Shown here piece by piece: positions 23,855 to 39,519 of a stretch of DNA of 52,874 nt (positions are counted from its first letter, which is position 1; every line of letters begins with the position of its first letter). The translations under genes and the position numbers were made by a program. Under the pieces are notes generated by a model. The model had not been told where the DNA came from and ran no database searches. It worked only from the letters and a program-made list of their open reading frames with translations. This DNA is from JAKLKS01 sp964370855 (lineage in GTDB: Bacteria; Planctomycetota; JAJSAM01; JAKLKS01): positions 1-52,874 of the forward strand of contig CAYJMF010000018.1 of the NCBI GenBank assembly GCA_964370855.1, written 5' to 3'.

Positions 23855-26800
23855 TCACGGGATGCGGAGGATCACCGGCCCCTCCGCCCCCTCGGGAACG
23901 ACGGTGTCGAGGGAGCGCCCCTCCCTCGCGACCCGCAGGGTGACGGTGGAGGCGGGAAGATCCAGGTCGAAGCGGCAGCCCGGCCCCTCGTTCTTCGAGG
24001 ACCGCGCCCACCGGGGGACCGGAGGGTAGCCGTCCCGCACGCAGGAGAGCGCCGCCCCTTCGGGCCAGGGGGCACCCTTCTCGAGGCCGTCCACGAGGAC
24101 CGTGATCCGCCGCACCGGTTCGACCATGAGCCGGAGGGGTTCGGCCGGCGCGGCGTCGAGGGATTCGGGGAAGCCCCAGGCGAGGAACTCCCGCTCATGG
24201 AAGAAGGCCCATCCGCCCCGCTCGAGGTAAAGGCCGACGACCGCCCTCCCCTCCCCGTCGGTTTCCGCCTTCACGGAGTCAGCGGGCCCGCCGGCGTGGT
24301 AGGAAACGCCGAAGGGGAAGCGGGCCCTGGGCCGCCCCTCGAAATCCAGGAGGAGGAGGGGTACCGGGATCCGCTCCCTCCGGTCGAGGACGATTGAAAT
24401 CGTCTCCTCGTCCCCCGCGGCGAGGACCTCCCCCCGCCACTCACCGCCCCCGGCCCTTCCCACGAGACGGGCCCCGGTGGCCGGGAGATCGAAATCCGTC
24501 GAGACGAAGCCCGGATCCCGCGCCATGCCCCCGGAAACGGAGATGTTGTTCCGCCGTGCACCGGAGACAAGATCATGGACGTCCACCTCCACGTGGTGCG
24601 GGTCCACCCCCTCGGGGACGGCGATCCGAACGGTGGACCTGCGCCCCCGCTCCAGCACGAGCCTCGTCTCCGTCGACCCGGGCGCGCACTTCGCGGTCCC
24701 CGCCAGGAACCCCTCCTTCTTCACCCGGAGGCTGAAGCCATTCTCCCGGTCGGGGATCTCGATGCGGAGGTTCCCCCCGGCGTCGCTCCGAAAGACCCCC
24801 CGGAGATCGGCATCCGCCGTCTCCGCCCCCTCCACCGGGCGGCCGGCGCCGTCCTCCACCCGGATGAGGTGGGGCACGAGCCGGTGGACCCGGAGGACCG
24901 CCTCGCCCCCCCTCCCCTGCTCATCGAGCACCCGGGACAGGTAGAGGTCCCCCCGCCAGGGTGGGGCGGCCACCAGACGCTCGGAAGTCCGCAGGTCGTG
25001 AACGGACAGGAAGCGGAGCCGGACCCTGCCGTCCCCGTCGGTCCGCCACGAGCTCTCCTTGAAGATCTCCTCCAGCCACCCCGGGTTCTCCGGCCGGAGT
25101 TCCACGCCCGCCACGGGCCGCCCCTCCCGGTCCTCCACGCGGAAGAAGGCGTCCCTCCAGGGCAGCAGCGGGACGTCGAGGACGAGGCCCGCCGCGCCGC
25201 CCGCGTGCAGGCGGCGGAGGTAGTCGGCGCCGGGAAGCCGGAGGCTCGGCAGGTCCACGTCGGTCTCCAGGACGTCGGGCCCGCTGAGGAGGAAGCAGAT
25301 CACCCGCTCCCCCACCCACTCCTCGTCCGCCGCCGGGAGGATGTCGGTGAAGTCGGCCCGGCCCTCCGCATCGGTGTCGCGCCACCCCGGGAAACTCCAT
25401 CCGGACGTGCCGAAGTTGCCGTCGGCGGAGACCCAGGGCCGGTCCGAGATCGGCACCTTGACCCTCACCCCGGCTCTCCGGAGGGGAGCCCCGCCTTCAT
25501 CGACGAGTCTCACCACGACCGGGGGCAGGGGAAGGACGGCGACCTCGAGGATGCGCTCCGGTCCGTCCCCGGCGACCGGATCCACCGCGAGCCGTCCCCG
25601 CATTCCCGGCACGGAAACGGTGGCCCAATTCTCACCTGCGGGGAGGAAGAGCCGCCACTCGGGACGGGCGGGATCGAGGATCGCCTCCCGGGTGACCGAG
25701 ACGGAGGAGGACGTGCCGATCCAGGACTGGGCGAGGGTCACCTTCGGCGGAACCGGGAACCCCGCCGGGAAGCGCACCCTGCAGAGCGCCTCCACGCCCG
25801 GGTGCCGACGGACGGGGAGGTCGCGCTCCCATCGGGCTCCGGGTGCGGCGAAGGCGGCGACTTCGCCGGCCTCCAGGCGGGCCCGGAGCAGCTCCTCCCG
25901 CGACATCTCACCGTCGTCCACCCGCACTCCGGGGGAGGCCCGGAACTGGAGGTCCACCTTCGGCCGGAGAACCGACCTCGTGGGAAGGGAGTCGAACCGG
26001 AACCGCCCCTCCGCGTCGGCGAGGACGGCGCGCGGACGGACCTCGTGGTCCAGGACGCCGAACTCCAGCTGGACCACCGCCCCCGCCACCGGCTCACCCG
26101 TCCCCTCGTCGACCACCCTCCCCTCGACCACGCAGCCCTCCGCGAGCACGAGGGACAGATCCTCCTCCCCCGCCGAGGGCCGGACCCAGGGGCTGAGCCC
26201 CGCGGCGCCGCCGTCGGCGAGGAGGGACTTCCCCACGAGGTCCGGGGTGAGTTCGAACCGCCCCTCGTCGTCGGCGACGGCGGCCCGGTCGTCGTCGGGG
26301 AACCTCGGGTCGTCGGCGGACCAGATGCGGGCTCCCGCCACCGGCCGCCCCGCGGCGTTCGTCACCCGCCCCGACGACGGCCCCCGGGTGGACGCCTCCA
26401 CCTCGAGGCGCACCGTGGTCCCCGCGGGTGGAATCCCCGTCGAGGCCCGCCCGGGGAACCAGCCGCGCGCCTGGAGTTCCGCTTCGAGGGGCTGCGCCTC
26501 GCCGTCCCCCGCGAGGAGGAGCAGGGAGCCCGTCCTCCGCCCGTCGAACCGGAACCCGAGGGTGAAGCCGCCGGTGCTCACGGTGAACCGGGCCTCCTCC
26601 GGCGCCTCGCCCCGGAACCGCGGCACCAGGAGGACGGCCCCCGCCCCACCGGGATCGAGGACGAGATCCACCCGGGGATCCTCCGTCCCCGGTTTGAAGG
26701 AGCCCGTGACCCGTGGACCCTCGTGCCCCATGGCGTGGTCGACGGAGTGGTCGAAGGAGCGGGCGACGGAGCGGACCACCCCCGTCACCACCCCCGCGCG

Positions 26801-27691
26801 CCCCGCGGGCCAGGGGCCGAGGACGAACTCCCCGTCCGGTCCGGAGGCCGACCCGGGCTCCCCGCCCAGGGTGAGGAGGACCCCCTCCAGCGGCGCCCCC
26901 GCCGGCGTGCGCACCGAGCCGCGCACCAGGATCTGTCCCTTGCCGGCCCGCGGCGGCGAGACCGTCGCGAGCGGGAGAGGGTCCCCGCCGGCGGTTCCCC
27001 ACCCCGGAAGCCCGTTCCACCCGGGTGCACCGGACAGGAGGCCCCATCCCGCGGCCGCCAGGAGGACCGCACCCGCCGCCGCCCCGACAAGGCCGGGAAT
27101 CGCCGGGCGCCCGGCACCCCGTACCGCGCCGCCATCGGTGCTTCCGCCGACCGATCCCCCGGGTACCCCGGCCATCGGCACCAGCAGGCCGATCCACCGC
27201 CCCCGGTCCCCGCCGTGGCGCCGGTCGAGGGCTTCCCGCATCGCGGAGAGGGCCCGCTTCCGGCGGGACTTCACCGTCTCCACGGGGACTCCGAGGCGCG
27301 CCGCAGCCTCGCGGGGCGGCAGTTCCTCGAGGAAGAGGAGCACGAGGACGTCCCGGTGGATGGGATCCAGCGCGAGGACCTCCTCCACCACCCCGTGCCG
27401 GAGGGCCTCCCTCTCGCGGATCTCGACGTCCGACGGCACCGCCTCGGGCAGCGCCGCCCGGACCTCGCGGGCCTCCCTCCGCCGCCCCGCCCGCCGCGCC
27501 TGGCGGAGGGCGTTCCGGAGCACCGTGGCGAGCCACCCCCGGGCCGGCACACCGCTCCCGGGCGGATGCCGGAGCGCCGAGGCCCAGGTCTCCTGGACCG
27601 CGTCCTCCGGATCCTCCCCCGGCAGCACGAGGCTGCGCGCCAGCCCCCGGAGGAAGGACCGGTGCTCGAGAAGCCCCTCGATGTCGTGCAT
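23855..27691 (-). CDS. ECF sigma factor fused to membrane anchor and multi-domain extracellular region
   Basis: 1278 residues. The ATG at 27691 is chosen because AGGAG lies eight bases upstream and MHDIEGLLEHRSFLRGLARS begins sigma region 2. Region 2 is about 10-75 (GEDPEDAVQETWASAL); region 4 is about 103-158 (LDPIHRDVLVLLFLEELPPREAAARLGVPVETVKSRRKRAL). A single membrane segment follows at about 198-219. The remaining ~1050 residues hold repeated carboxypeptidase-regulatory/Ig-like units (for example VEGRVVDEGTGEPVAGAVV, VRLVDEGGAPLRRAGV, FRVEDREGRPVAGVEL, IRVEDGAGRPVEGAE). The likely topology is sigma domains in the cytoplasm and a large outside sensor, in one chain. No anti-sigma gene is adjacent. 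How the sigma part is released, by proteolysis or by acting at the membrane, is unknown. Confidence 0.85.
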   Translation of the reverse strand: MHDIEGLLEHRSFLRGLARSLVLPGEDPEDAVQETWASALRHPPGSGVPARGWLATVLRNALRQARRAGRRREAREVRAALPEAVPSDVEIREREALRHGVVEEVLALDPIHRDVLVLLFLEELPPREAAARLGVPVETVKSRRKRALSAMREALDRRHGGDRGRWIGLLVPMAGVPGGSVGGSTDGGAVRGAGRPAIPGLVGAAAGAVLLAAAGWGLLSGAPGWNGLPGWGTAGGDPLPLATVSPPRAGKGQILVRGSVRTPAGAPLEGVLLTLGGEPGSASGPDGEFVLGPWPAGRAGVVTGVVRSVARSFDHSVDHAMGHEGPRVTGSFKPGTEDPRVDLVLDPGGAGAVLLVPRFRGEAPEEARFTVSTGGFTLGFRFDGRRTGSLLLLAGDGEAQPLEAELQARGWFPGRASTGIPPAGTTVRLEVEASTRGPSSGRVTNAAGRPVAGARIWSADDPRFPDDDRAAVADDEGRFELTPDLVGKSLLADGGAAGLSPWVRPSAGEEDLSLVLAEGCVVEGRVVDEGTGEPVAGAVVQLEFGVLDHEVRPRAVLADAEGRFRFDSLPTRSVLRPKVDLQFRASPGVRVDDGEMSREELLRARLEAGEVAAFAAPGARWERDLPVRRHPGVEALCRVRFPAGFPVPPKVTLAQSWIGTSSSVSVTREAILDPARPEWRLFLPAGENWATVSVPGMRGRLAVDPVAGDGPERILEVAVLPLPPVVVRLVDEGGAPLRRAGVRVKVPISDRPWVSADGNFGTSGWSFPGWRDTDAEGRADFTDILPAADEEWVGERVICFLLSGPDVLETDVDLPSLRLPGADYLRRLHAGGAAGLVLDVPLLPWRDAFFRVEDREGRPVAGVELRPENPGWLEEIFKESSWRTDGDGRVRLRFLSVHDLRTSERLVAAPPWRGDLYLSRVLDEQGRGGEAVLRVHRLVPHLIRVEDGAGRPVEGAETADADLRGVFRSDAGGNLRIEIPDRENGFSLRVKKEGFLAGTAKCAPGSTETRLVLERGRRSTVRIAVPEGVDPHHVEVDVHDLVSGARRNNISVSGGMARDPGFVSTDFDLPATGARLVGRAGGGEWRGEVLAAGDEETISIVLDRRERIPVPLLLLDFEGRPRARFPFGVSYHAGGPADSVKAETDGEGRAVVGLYLERGGWAFFHEREFLAWGFPESLDAAPAEPLRLMVEPVRRITVLVDGLEKGAPWPEGAALSCVRDGYPPVPRWARSSKNEGPGCRFDLDLPASTVTLRVAREGRSLDTVVPEGAEGPVILRIP

Positions 27692-27779
27692 GGCTCCGTC
27701 TCCTTCCGGAGTGTAGATGCCGCCGGGGCCATTTCGGGGGCACTGCCCGGGGGGGGAGTCACGCCCTTTCCGCCCACCG

Positions 27780-27807
27780 GATGCCATCATGGTGCTATGA
27801 TGGCATC
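27780..27807 (+). promoter_or_regulatory. Palindromic operator with embedded extended -10, vapBC
   Basis: A perfect 11-bp inverted repeat, GATGCCATCAT (27780-27790) and ATGATGGCATC (27797-27807), is separated by GGTGCT. Within it lies TGC-TATGAT (27793-27801), an extended -10 reading toward vapB, which starts 29 bases after the repeat. Toxin-antitoxin complexes typically repress by binding such palindromes. The site lies between the divergent vapB and ECF sigma fusion starts, so both could be affected. Confidence 0.7.
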
Positions 27808-27835
27808 AGCCCCGGGGAGGGGCTCAGGAGGCACC

Positions 27836-28075
27836 GTGATCCGCATGCAGATCCAGCTCGACCCCGCCACCCGCGACGCCCTGCGCCGCCGCGCCTTCGA
27901 GGAGGGCAAGTCGGTCTCCGCCGTGGCCCGGGAGGTCCTGCAGAAGGCCCTCCTGCCCCCTCCCGCCCCCGGCACGCGTTACGACTTCTCCTCCATCGCC
28001 GGGATCATCAAGGGCGACTTCGAGGCCGTCGCGGAGAACCACGACGACTACCTCTTCGGGGAGGAGGAGCCCTGA
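27836..28075 (+). CDS. vapB: VapB-like antitoxin (ribbon-helix-helix type)
   Basis: 79 residues from a GTG four bases after AGGAGG; the ATG at 27845 is an alternative. The N-terminus MQIQLDPATRDALRRRA followed by GKSVSAVAREVLQKAL fits a ribbon-helix-helix DNA-binding fold. The acidic C-terminus (AVAENHDDYLFGEEEP) is the type that wraps PIN toxins. It should neutralise the downstream toxin and, with it, repress its own promoter through the palindrome at 27780-27807. The exact family is inferred from layout and motif. Confidence 0.82.
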   Translation: MIRMQIQLDPATRDALRRRAFEEGKSVSAVAREVLQKALLPPPAPGTRYDFSSIAGIIKGDFEAVAENHDDYLFGEEEP

Positions 28076-28467
28076 TCCTCATCGACACCTCGGCCCTCTA
28101 CGCGCTGGCGAGCGAGGGGGATCCCTCCCACCGTGCGGCCATGGAGCGGGTCGGCGCCCTGGAGCGCTCCGGCGAGGAGGTGCTCGTCCACTCCTACGTC
28201 CTGTGCGAGACCTTCTCCCTCGTCCACCGCCGCCGGGGACTGGAGACGGCGCTGCGCATCGACGGCCTCGCGCGCACCTTCACCCACGTCGCCGTCGATC
28301 GCGCCCTGCACGATCGCGCCGTCGCGAGGCTGCGCGGGGCCTCCCGCCGGGTGAGCCTCGTGGACGCCGTCTCCTTCGAGGTCATGAAGGAGCGGGGGAT
28401 CGAACGCGCCTTCGCCTTCGACGAGGACTTCCAGGCGGAGGGGTTCCGCCTCCTCGATGGGTGCTGA
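28072..28467 (+). CDS. vapC: VapC-like PIN-domain toxin, apparent CTG start
   Basis: 131 residues if read from CTG at 28072. PIN ribonuclease with predicted metal-binding acids D5 (LIDTSAL), E46 (LCETFSL), D98 (LVDAVSFEVM) and D117 (AFDEDF). Such toxins cleave tRNA or rRNA. No ATG, GTG or TTG precedes the essential D5 in a plausible place: the first in-frame ATG (28141) would delete D5. The CTG overlaps the antitoxin stop as CTGA, like the ATGA couplings elsewhere in this window, and a GGAGGAG lies just before it. Length is typical. Convergent with rpsG. Confidence 0.82.
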   Translation: MILIDTSALYALASEGDPSHRAAMERVGALERSGEEVLVHSYVLCETFSLVHRRRGLETALRIDGLARTFTHVAVDRALHDRAVARLRGASRRVSLVDAVSFEVMKERGIERAFAFDEDFQAEGFRLLDGC

Positions 28468-28473
28468 ATCGAA

Positions 28474-28497
28474 GCGGCCCCGGTCTCCCGGGGCCGC
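28474..28497. terminator. Strong hairpin between convergent vapC and rpsG
   Basis: Perfect 10-bp stem GCGGCCCCGG/CCGGGGCCGC with loop TCTC, seven bases after the vapC stop and 27 bases beyond the rpsG stop. No T-run follows on either side. A symmetric stem between two convergent genes fits a bidirectional terminator or mRNA end stabiliser. Confidence 0.55.
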
Positions 28498-28523
28498 GGT
28501 GGAACTCGTGGGTGCGGACTCCC

Positions 28524-28997
28524 CTACCAGGCGTAATGCGCGAAGGCCTTGTTGGCCTCGGCCATCTTGTGGACGTTCTCGCGGGTGAGGTAGGCGCCGC
28601 CCTCGCGGCGGGACGCGAGGATGAACTCCTCGGCGAGCCGCTCGCTCATGGCCTTGCCCTTCTTCTTGCGGCTCGTCTCGAGGATCCAGCGGATGGCCAG
28701 CGACTGCTGGCGCCGGCTGGAGACGTCCACGGGAACCTGGTAGGTGGCGCCGCCGACGCGCTTGCTCCGCACCTCCACCATGGGCTTGACGTTGCTCAGC
28801 GCCATGGTGAAGACCTTCACCGGATCCTCGCCGGGCATGCGCTTGCCGACGGTGTCGAGGGCGTCGTAGACGATCTTCTGGGCCGTGGACTTCTTCCCCT
28901 GCTTCATCACGCAGTTGATGAACTTCGAGAGCAGCGGGTTGCCGTACTTCGGCTCCGGCTTCTGCAGGATCGCGGTCGAGACGTACTTGCGGGGCAT
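28524..28997 (-). CDS. rpsG: 30S ribosomal protein S7
   Basis: 157 residues. MPRKYVSTAILQKPEPKYGNPLLSKFINCVMKQGKKSTA start; KPMVEVRSKRVGGATYQVPVDV is the S7 signature. Nucleates the 30S head; in E. coli it represses the str operon. Downstream it meets convergent vapC instead of fusA. Confidence 0.98.
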   Translation of the reverse strand: MPRKYVSTAILQKPEPKYGNPLLSKFINCVMKQGKKSTAQKIVYDALDTVGKRMPGEDPVKVFTMALSNVKPMVEVRSKRVGGATYQVPVDVSSRRQQSLAIRWILETSRKKKGKAMSERLAEEFILASRREGGAYLTRENVHKMAEANKAFAHYAW

Positions 28998-29015
28998 CTG
29001 GTTCCTCCGGGAAGG

Positions 29016-29387
29016 CTACTTCGGCCGCTTCTGGCCGTACTTGGAGCGGCTGCGGCGGCGGCTCTCGACGCCGACGGTGTCGAGCACGCCGCGGATGATG
29101 TGGTAGCGGACGCCGGGCAGGTCCTTCACGCGGCCCCCGCGCACCAGGACGATGGAGTGCTCCTGGAGGTTGTGGCCCTCGCCGGGGATGTAGGCGGTGA
29201 TCTCCTTCCCGTTGGAGAGGCGCACGCGGGCGATCTTCCGGAGGGCCGAGTTCGGCTTCTTCGGGGTCATCGTCTTCACCTGGAGGCACACCCCGCGCTT
29301 CTGGGGGCAGGACTCCAGCACGGGGCTCTTCGACTTGTAGGTCGGCTTCCTGCGCCCCTTGCGCACCAGCTGGTTGATTGTCGGCAT
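29016..29387 (-). CDS. rpsL: 30S ribosomal protein S12
   Basis: 123 residues. Starts MPTINQLVRKGR; contains TMTPKKPNSALRKIARV and VRGGRVKDLPGVRYHIIRGVLD. The lysines at the two classical streptomycin-resistance positions are wild type. Decoding-centre protein. Eighteen bases upstream of rpsG. Confidence 0.98.
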   Translation of the reverse strand: MPTINQLVRKGRRKPTYKSKSPVLESCPQKRGVCLQVKTMTPKKPNSALRKIARVRLSNGKEITAYIPGEGHNLQEHSIVLVRGGRVKDLPGVRYHIIRGVLDTVGVESRRRSRSKYGQKRPK

Positions 29388-29444
29388 CGTCTGTCTCCGT
29401 TCGTTCCGGGTCCGTCCGCGACGTCGAAACCCCCGACTCTACAG

Positions 29445-29464
29445 GGGACCGGCCGCCCGGTCCC
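29445..29464 (-). other. Hairpin between rpoC and rpsL
   Basis: Perfect 8-bp stem GGGACCGG/CCGGTCCC with a 4-nt loop, seven bases after the rpoC stop. No U-run follows in the transcript. A TAGAGT box (29441-29436) comes next but lacks a clear -35. It could be a processing or pausing site between rpoBC and rpsLG. Confidence 0.4.
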
Positions 29465-29471
29465 GGTTTTC

Positions 29472-33605
<4,134 letters not shown>

Positions 33606-33671
33606 CTTCGCCGCCCCCCTGATCGTCGTTGCCTGGTTGATTTCCGAATCCGCCCGGAGCGCCGGCCCCCT

Positions 33672-37358
<3,687 letters not shown>

Positions 37359-37369
37359 TTCTTCACTCC

Positions 37370-37567
37370 ACCCCCGTAGGGGGAGACGGTCCCAGGTGGA
37401 CGCGCCGGAAGGCGCGCCTGTGCGGCTCCGTCGGAACTCCCGCCGGCCGGGGACGCGAAGGCGTCCTCGACCGGAATCGGGGAATCCCCCGGGGGGGTCT
37501 CCCCCCCTTCAGGAATTCCTCCGAGTCGGGGCTCCCGCCCGGATCGGAACATCGGGGCCGAAGCCCC
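37370..37567 (-). promoter_or_regulatory. Hairpin-rich rplL-rpoB spacer, candidate attenuator
   Basis: In transcript order: GGGGC-UUCG-GCCCC (37567-37554) on the rplL stop codon; palindrome AGGAATTCCT (37520-37511); GGGGGGG-AGA-CCCCCCC (37507-37491); GGACGC/GCGTCC (37466-37451); CGCGCC-TTCC-GGCGCG (37416-37401); CCCCC-TAC-GGGGG (37383-37371). All are perfect stems. E. coli has an attenuator and an RNase III site at this junction, adjusting RNA polymerase relative to L7/L12. A similar role here is inference. Confidence 0.5.
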
Positions 37568-37956
37568 TAATCCAGGACGACCTGGCCGCCGGCGGCCTCG
37601 ATCTCCTTCTTCATCTTGTCGGCCTCCTCCTTGGAGGCGGACTCCTTCAGCGTCGCGAGGCCCTTCTCGCAGGAGTCCACGAGGTCCTTGGCCTCCTTCA
37701 GCCCGAGACCGGGCATGACCGCGCGGACGGCCTTGATGACAGGGATCTTGTTCCCCCCGGAGCTCTTCAGCTTGACCGTGAAGGAGGTCTTCTCCTCCTT
37801 CGCGGCGGCCCCGCCGCCCGCGGGCGCGGCGGCGGCGGCGGCGGGCGCCGCGGCCGTGACGCCGAACGTCTCCTCGATGCCCTTCTTGAGCTCCGCGAGC
37901 TCGAGGGCGGTCATCCCCTTGAGGGTCTCGATGACACCGGCAACCTTCTCCGACAT
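37567..37956 (-). CDS. rplL: 50S ribosomal protein L7/L12
   Basis: 129 residues. The ATG at 37956 gives MSEKVAGVIETLKGMTALELAELKKGIEE, the dimerisation domain. A flexible Ala/Gly hinge (about 34-53) precedes the C-terminal factor-binding domain (EKTSFTVKLKSSGGNKIPVIKAVR, GLGLKEAKDLVD). Stalk protein recruiting EF-G, EF-Tu and IF2. Confidence 0.97.
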   Translation of the reverse strand: MSEKVAGVIETLKGMTALELAELKKGIEETFGVTAAAPAAAAAAPAGGGAAAKEEKTSFTVKLKSSGGNKIPVIKAVRAVMPGLGLKEAKDLVDSCEKGLATLKESASKEEADKMKKEIEAAGGQVVLD

Positions 37957-38054
37957 GGCTCTGCCTCCTCTGCACGGGGCCGGCTTCCGCCGCGCCCCCG
38001 ACTCGAACGACGTTCCCTGGAAGATGCACGTCTCCGCCGTATGCGGCTCCGGAC

Positions 38055-38600
38055 CTACGAGGCCGCGGCTCCGCCCTGCGCTTCCTTCTCGACCTTCTCC
38101 CTGACGGCGTCCACGGCCCTGGCCACGCCCGCGAGGATGGCGTCGACCCCGTAGGCGACGTTCGTCATCGGCGCCGCGACGGCCGACGCGATCATCGACA
38201 GCAGCTCCTTCTTGCCCGGAAGCGCCGCGAGCTGCTGCACCTCCTCGCCGGAGAACACGCGCCCGTCGAGGAACCCGCCCCGGAACTCGAACCCCTGGCG
38301 GCCCTTGATGCCCTCCACCACGGCCTTGGCGAGGGCCGCGGCGTCCTCCCCCCCCGTGGCGACGGCCGTCGGCCCCTTGATGAGGGGGCGGATGTCCTTC
38401 ATGGCGGAGTCGGCCAGGGCGTTGGCGGCCACCCGGTTCCGGATGACCGTGAGCTCCACCCGCGACCGGCGGAGGTGGGCCCGCAGGCTCGAGGAGGCCT
38501 CGCCGCCGAGGGACTTGTACCCCACGACGACGCAGGCCCCGGCGGCGCCGACGGAGGTGCGCACCTCGTCGGCCATCCACTTCTTCAGTTTCTTGGACAT
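38055..38600 (-). CDS. rplJ: 50S ribosomal protein L10
   Basis: 181 residues. L10 anchors L7/L12 dimers. MSKKLKKWMADEVRTSVGAAGACVVVGYKSL start, RVAANALADSAMKDIRPLIKGPTAVA core and a C-terminal helix for L12 binding. The 97-base leader (38601-38697) has G/C hairpins and a run of A-rich ACGAA-like units, and could be the usual L10-L12 autoregulatory site. Confidence 0.96.
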   Translation of the reverse strand: MSKKLKKWMADEVRTSVGAAGACVVVGYKSLGGEASSSLRAHLRRSRVELTVIRNRVAANALADSAMKDIRPLIKGPTAVATGGEDAAALAKAVVEGIKGRQGFEFRGGFLDGRVFSGEEVQQLAALPGKKELLSMIASAVAAPMTNVAYGVDAILAGVARAVDAVREKVEKEAQGGAAAS

Positions 38601-38697
38601 GTCGGCTCTCCGCTTCGTTTTCGATTCGTTTCCGTTTCGTTCCGGGGGGCCGTTCCCCCGGGAAGCGCCCCCGGGATCCCGCTCCCCCCCGCCAGGG

Positions 38698-39384
38698 CTA
38701 CTGGACGTCCAGCGAGATGCCCGGGCTCATGGTCGAGGAGAGCGTCACGCTCCGGAGGTAGGCCCCCTTGCTCGTCTGGGGCTTCTGGGCGCGGACGCTG
38801 TCCAGGAAGGCGAGGAGGTTCTCCTGGATCATGGTCCCGTCGAAGGAGCGCTTGCCGATGGGGGCGTGGACGTTGGCGCCGGAGTCGACGCGGTACTCCA
38901 CCTTGCCCGCCTTGTACTCCTTCACGGCGCGGGTGACGTCGTCGGACACGGTCCCCGCCTTGGGCGAGGGCATCTTGCCCACGGGCCCGAGGACGCGGCC
39001 GAGGCGCCCGACGAAGCGCATCATGGAGGGGACGGCGATGGCGACGTCGAACTCCGTCCAGCCGCCCTCGACCTTCTTCACGAGGTCCTGGCCGCCCACG
39101 AAGTCGGCGCCGGCCGCCTCGGCTTCCTTGGCCTTCTCGCCCTCGGCGAACACGAGCACGGTGCGGGTCTTCCCGCCGAGGCCGTGGGGCAGCACCACGG
39201 AGCCGCGGACGATCTGGTCGCCCTTCTTGGGGTCGACCCCGAGGCAGAGAGCGAGCTCGATGGTCTCGTCGAACTTGGCGGCCTGCATGGACTTCAGCAG
39301 GGCGATGGCTTCCTCGACGGGGTACCTCTTCCGGGCATCGACCTTCCCGGAAGCGGCCCTGTAGCGCTTGGATCCAGTCCGCAT
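38698..39384 (-). CDS. rplA: 50S ribosomal protein L1
   Basis: 228 residues. MRTGSKRYRAASGKVDARKRYPVEEAIALLKS start; ARFDETIELALCLGVDPKK-like and GKMPSPKAGTVSDDV are diagnostic. Moves with the L1 stalk and often represses its own operon. Preceded by a 135-base spacer with a 20-bp palindrome. Confidence 0.97.
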   Translation of the reverse strand: MRTGSKRYRAASGKVDARKRYPVEEAIALLKSMQAAKFDETIELALCLGVDPKKGDQIVRGSVVLPHGLGGKTRTVLVFAEGEKAKEAEAAGADFVGGQDLVKKVEGGWTEFDVAIAVPSMMRFVGRLGRVLGPVGKMPSPKAGTVSDDVTRAVKEYKAGKVEYRVDSGANVHAPIGKRSFDGTMIQENLLAFLDSVRAQKPQTSKGAYLRSVTLSSTMSPGISLDVQ

Positions 39385-39495
39385 GTTCCCTCCTCGCTCC
39401 CCCTCGGTCGGCGGACTCCCTCGGGGTCCTGTCGCGATGCGTCTCGCTTCCGGCGTCTCTCGTGCGTCCGCGGGTCCTCCCCGCGTCCGTGCTTC

Positions 39496-39515
39496 AGGCC
39501 GCCGCGCGGCGGCCT
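39496..39515 (-). other. 20-bp perfect palindrome after rplK
   Basis: AGGCCGCCGC/GCGGCGGCCT is perfectly self-complementary, four bases downstream of the rplK stop. A second hairpin, CGCGGG-TCCTC-CCCGCG (39469-39485 on the plus strand), follows. No U-run. Possibly a pausing or stabilising structure between rplK and rplA. Confidence 0.4.
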
Positions 39516-39519
39516 CCCG

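Noticed and set aside
24575..27835. Long plus-strand open frame opposite the sigma fusion, running into vapB
   Set aside because: Only the final 79 codons, preceded by AGGAGG and an operator, make a recognisable protein. The rest is a composition shadow.
23227..28480. Insertion sequence or prophage explaining the str split
   Set aside because: No transposase, integrase or flanking direct repeats seen by eye.
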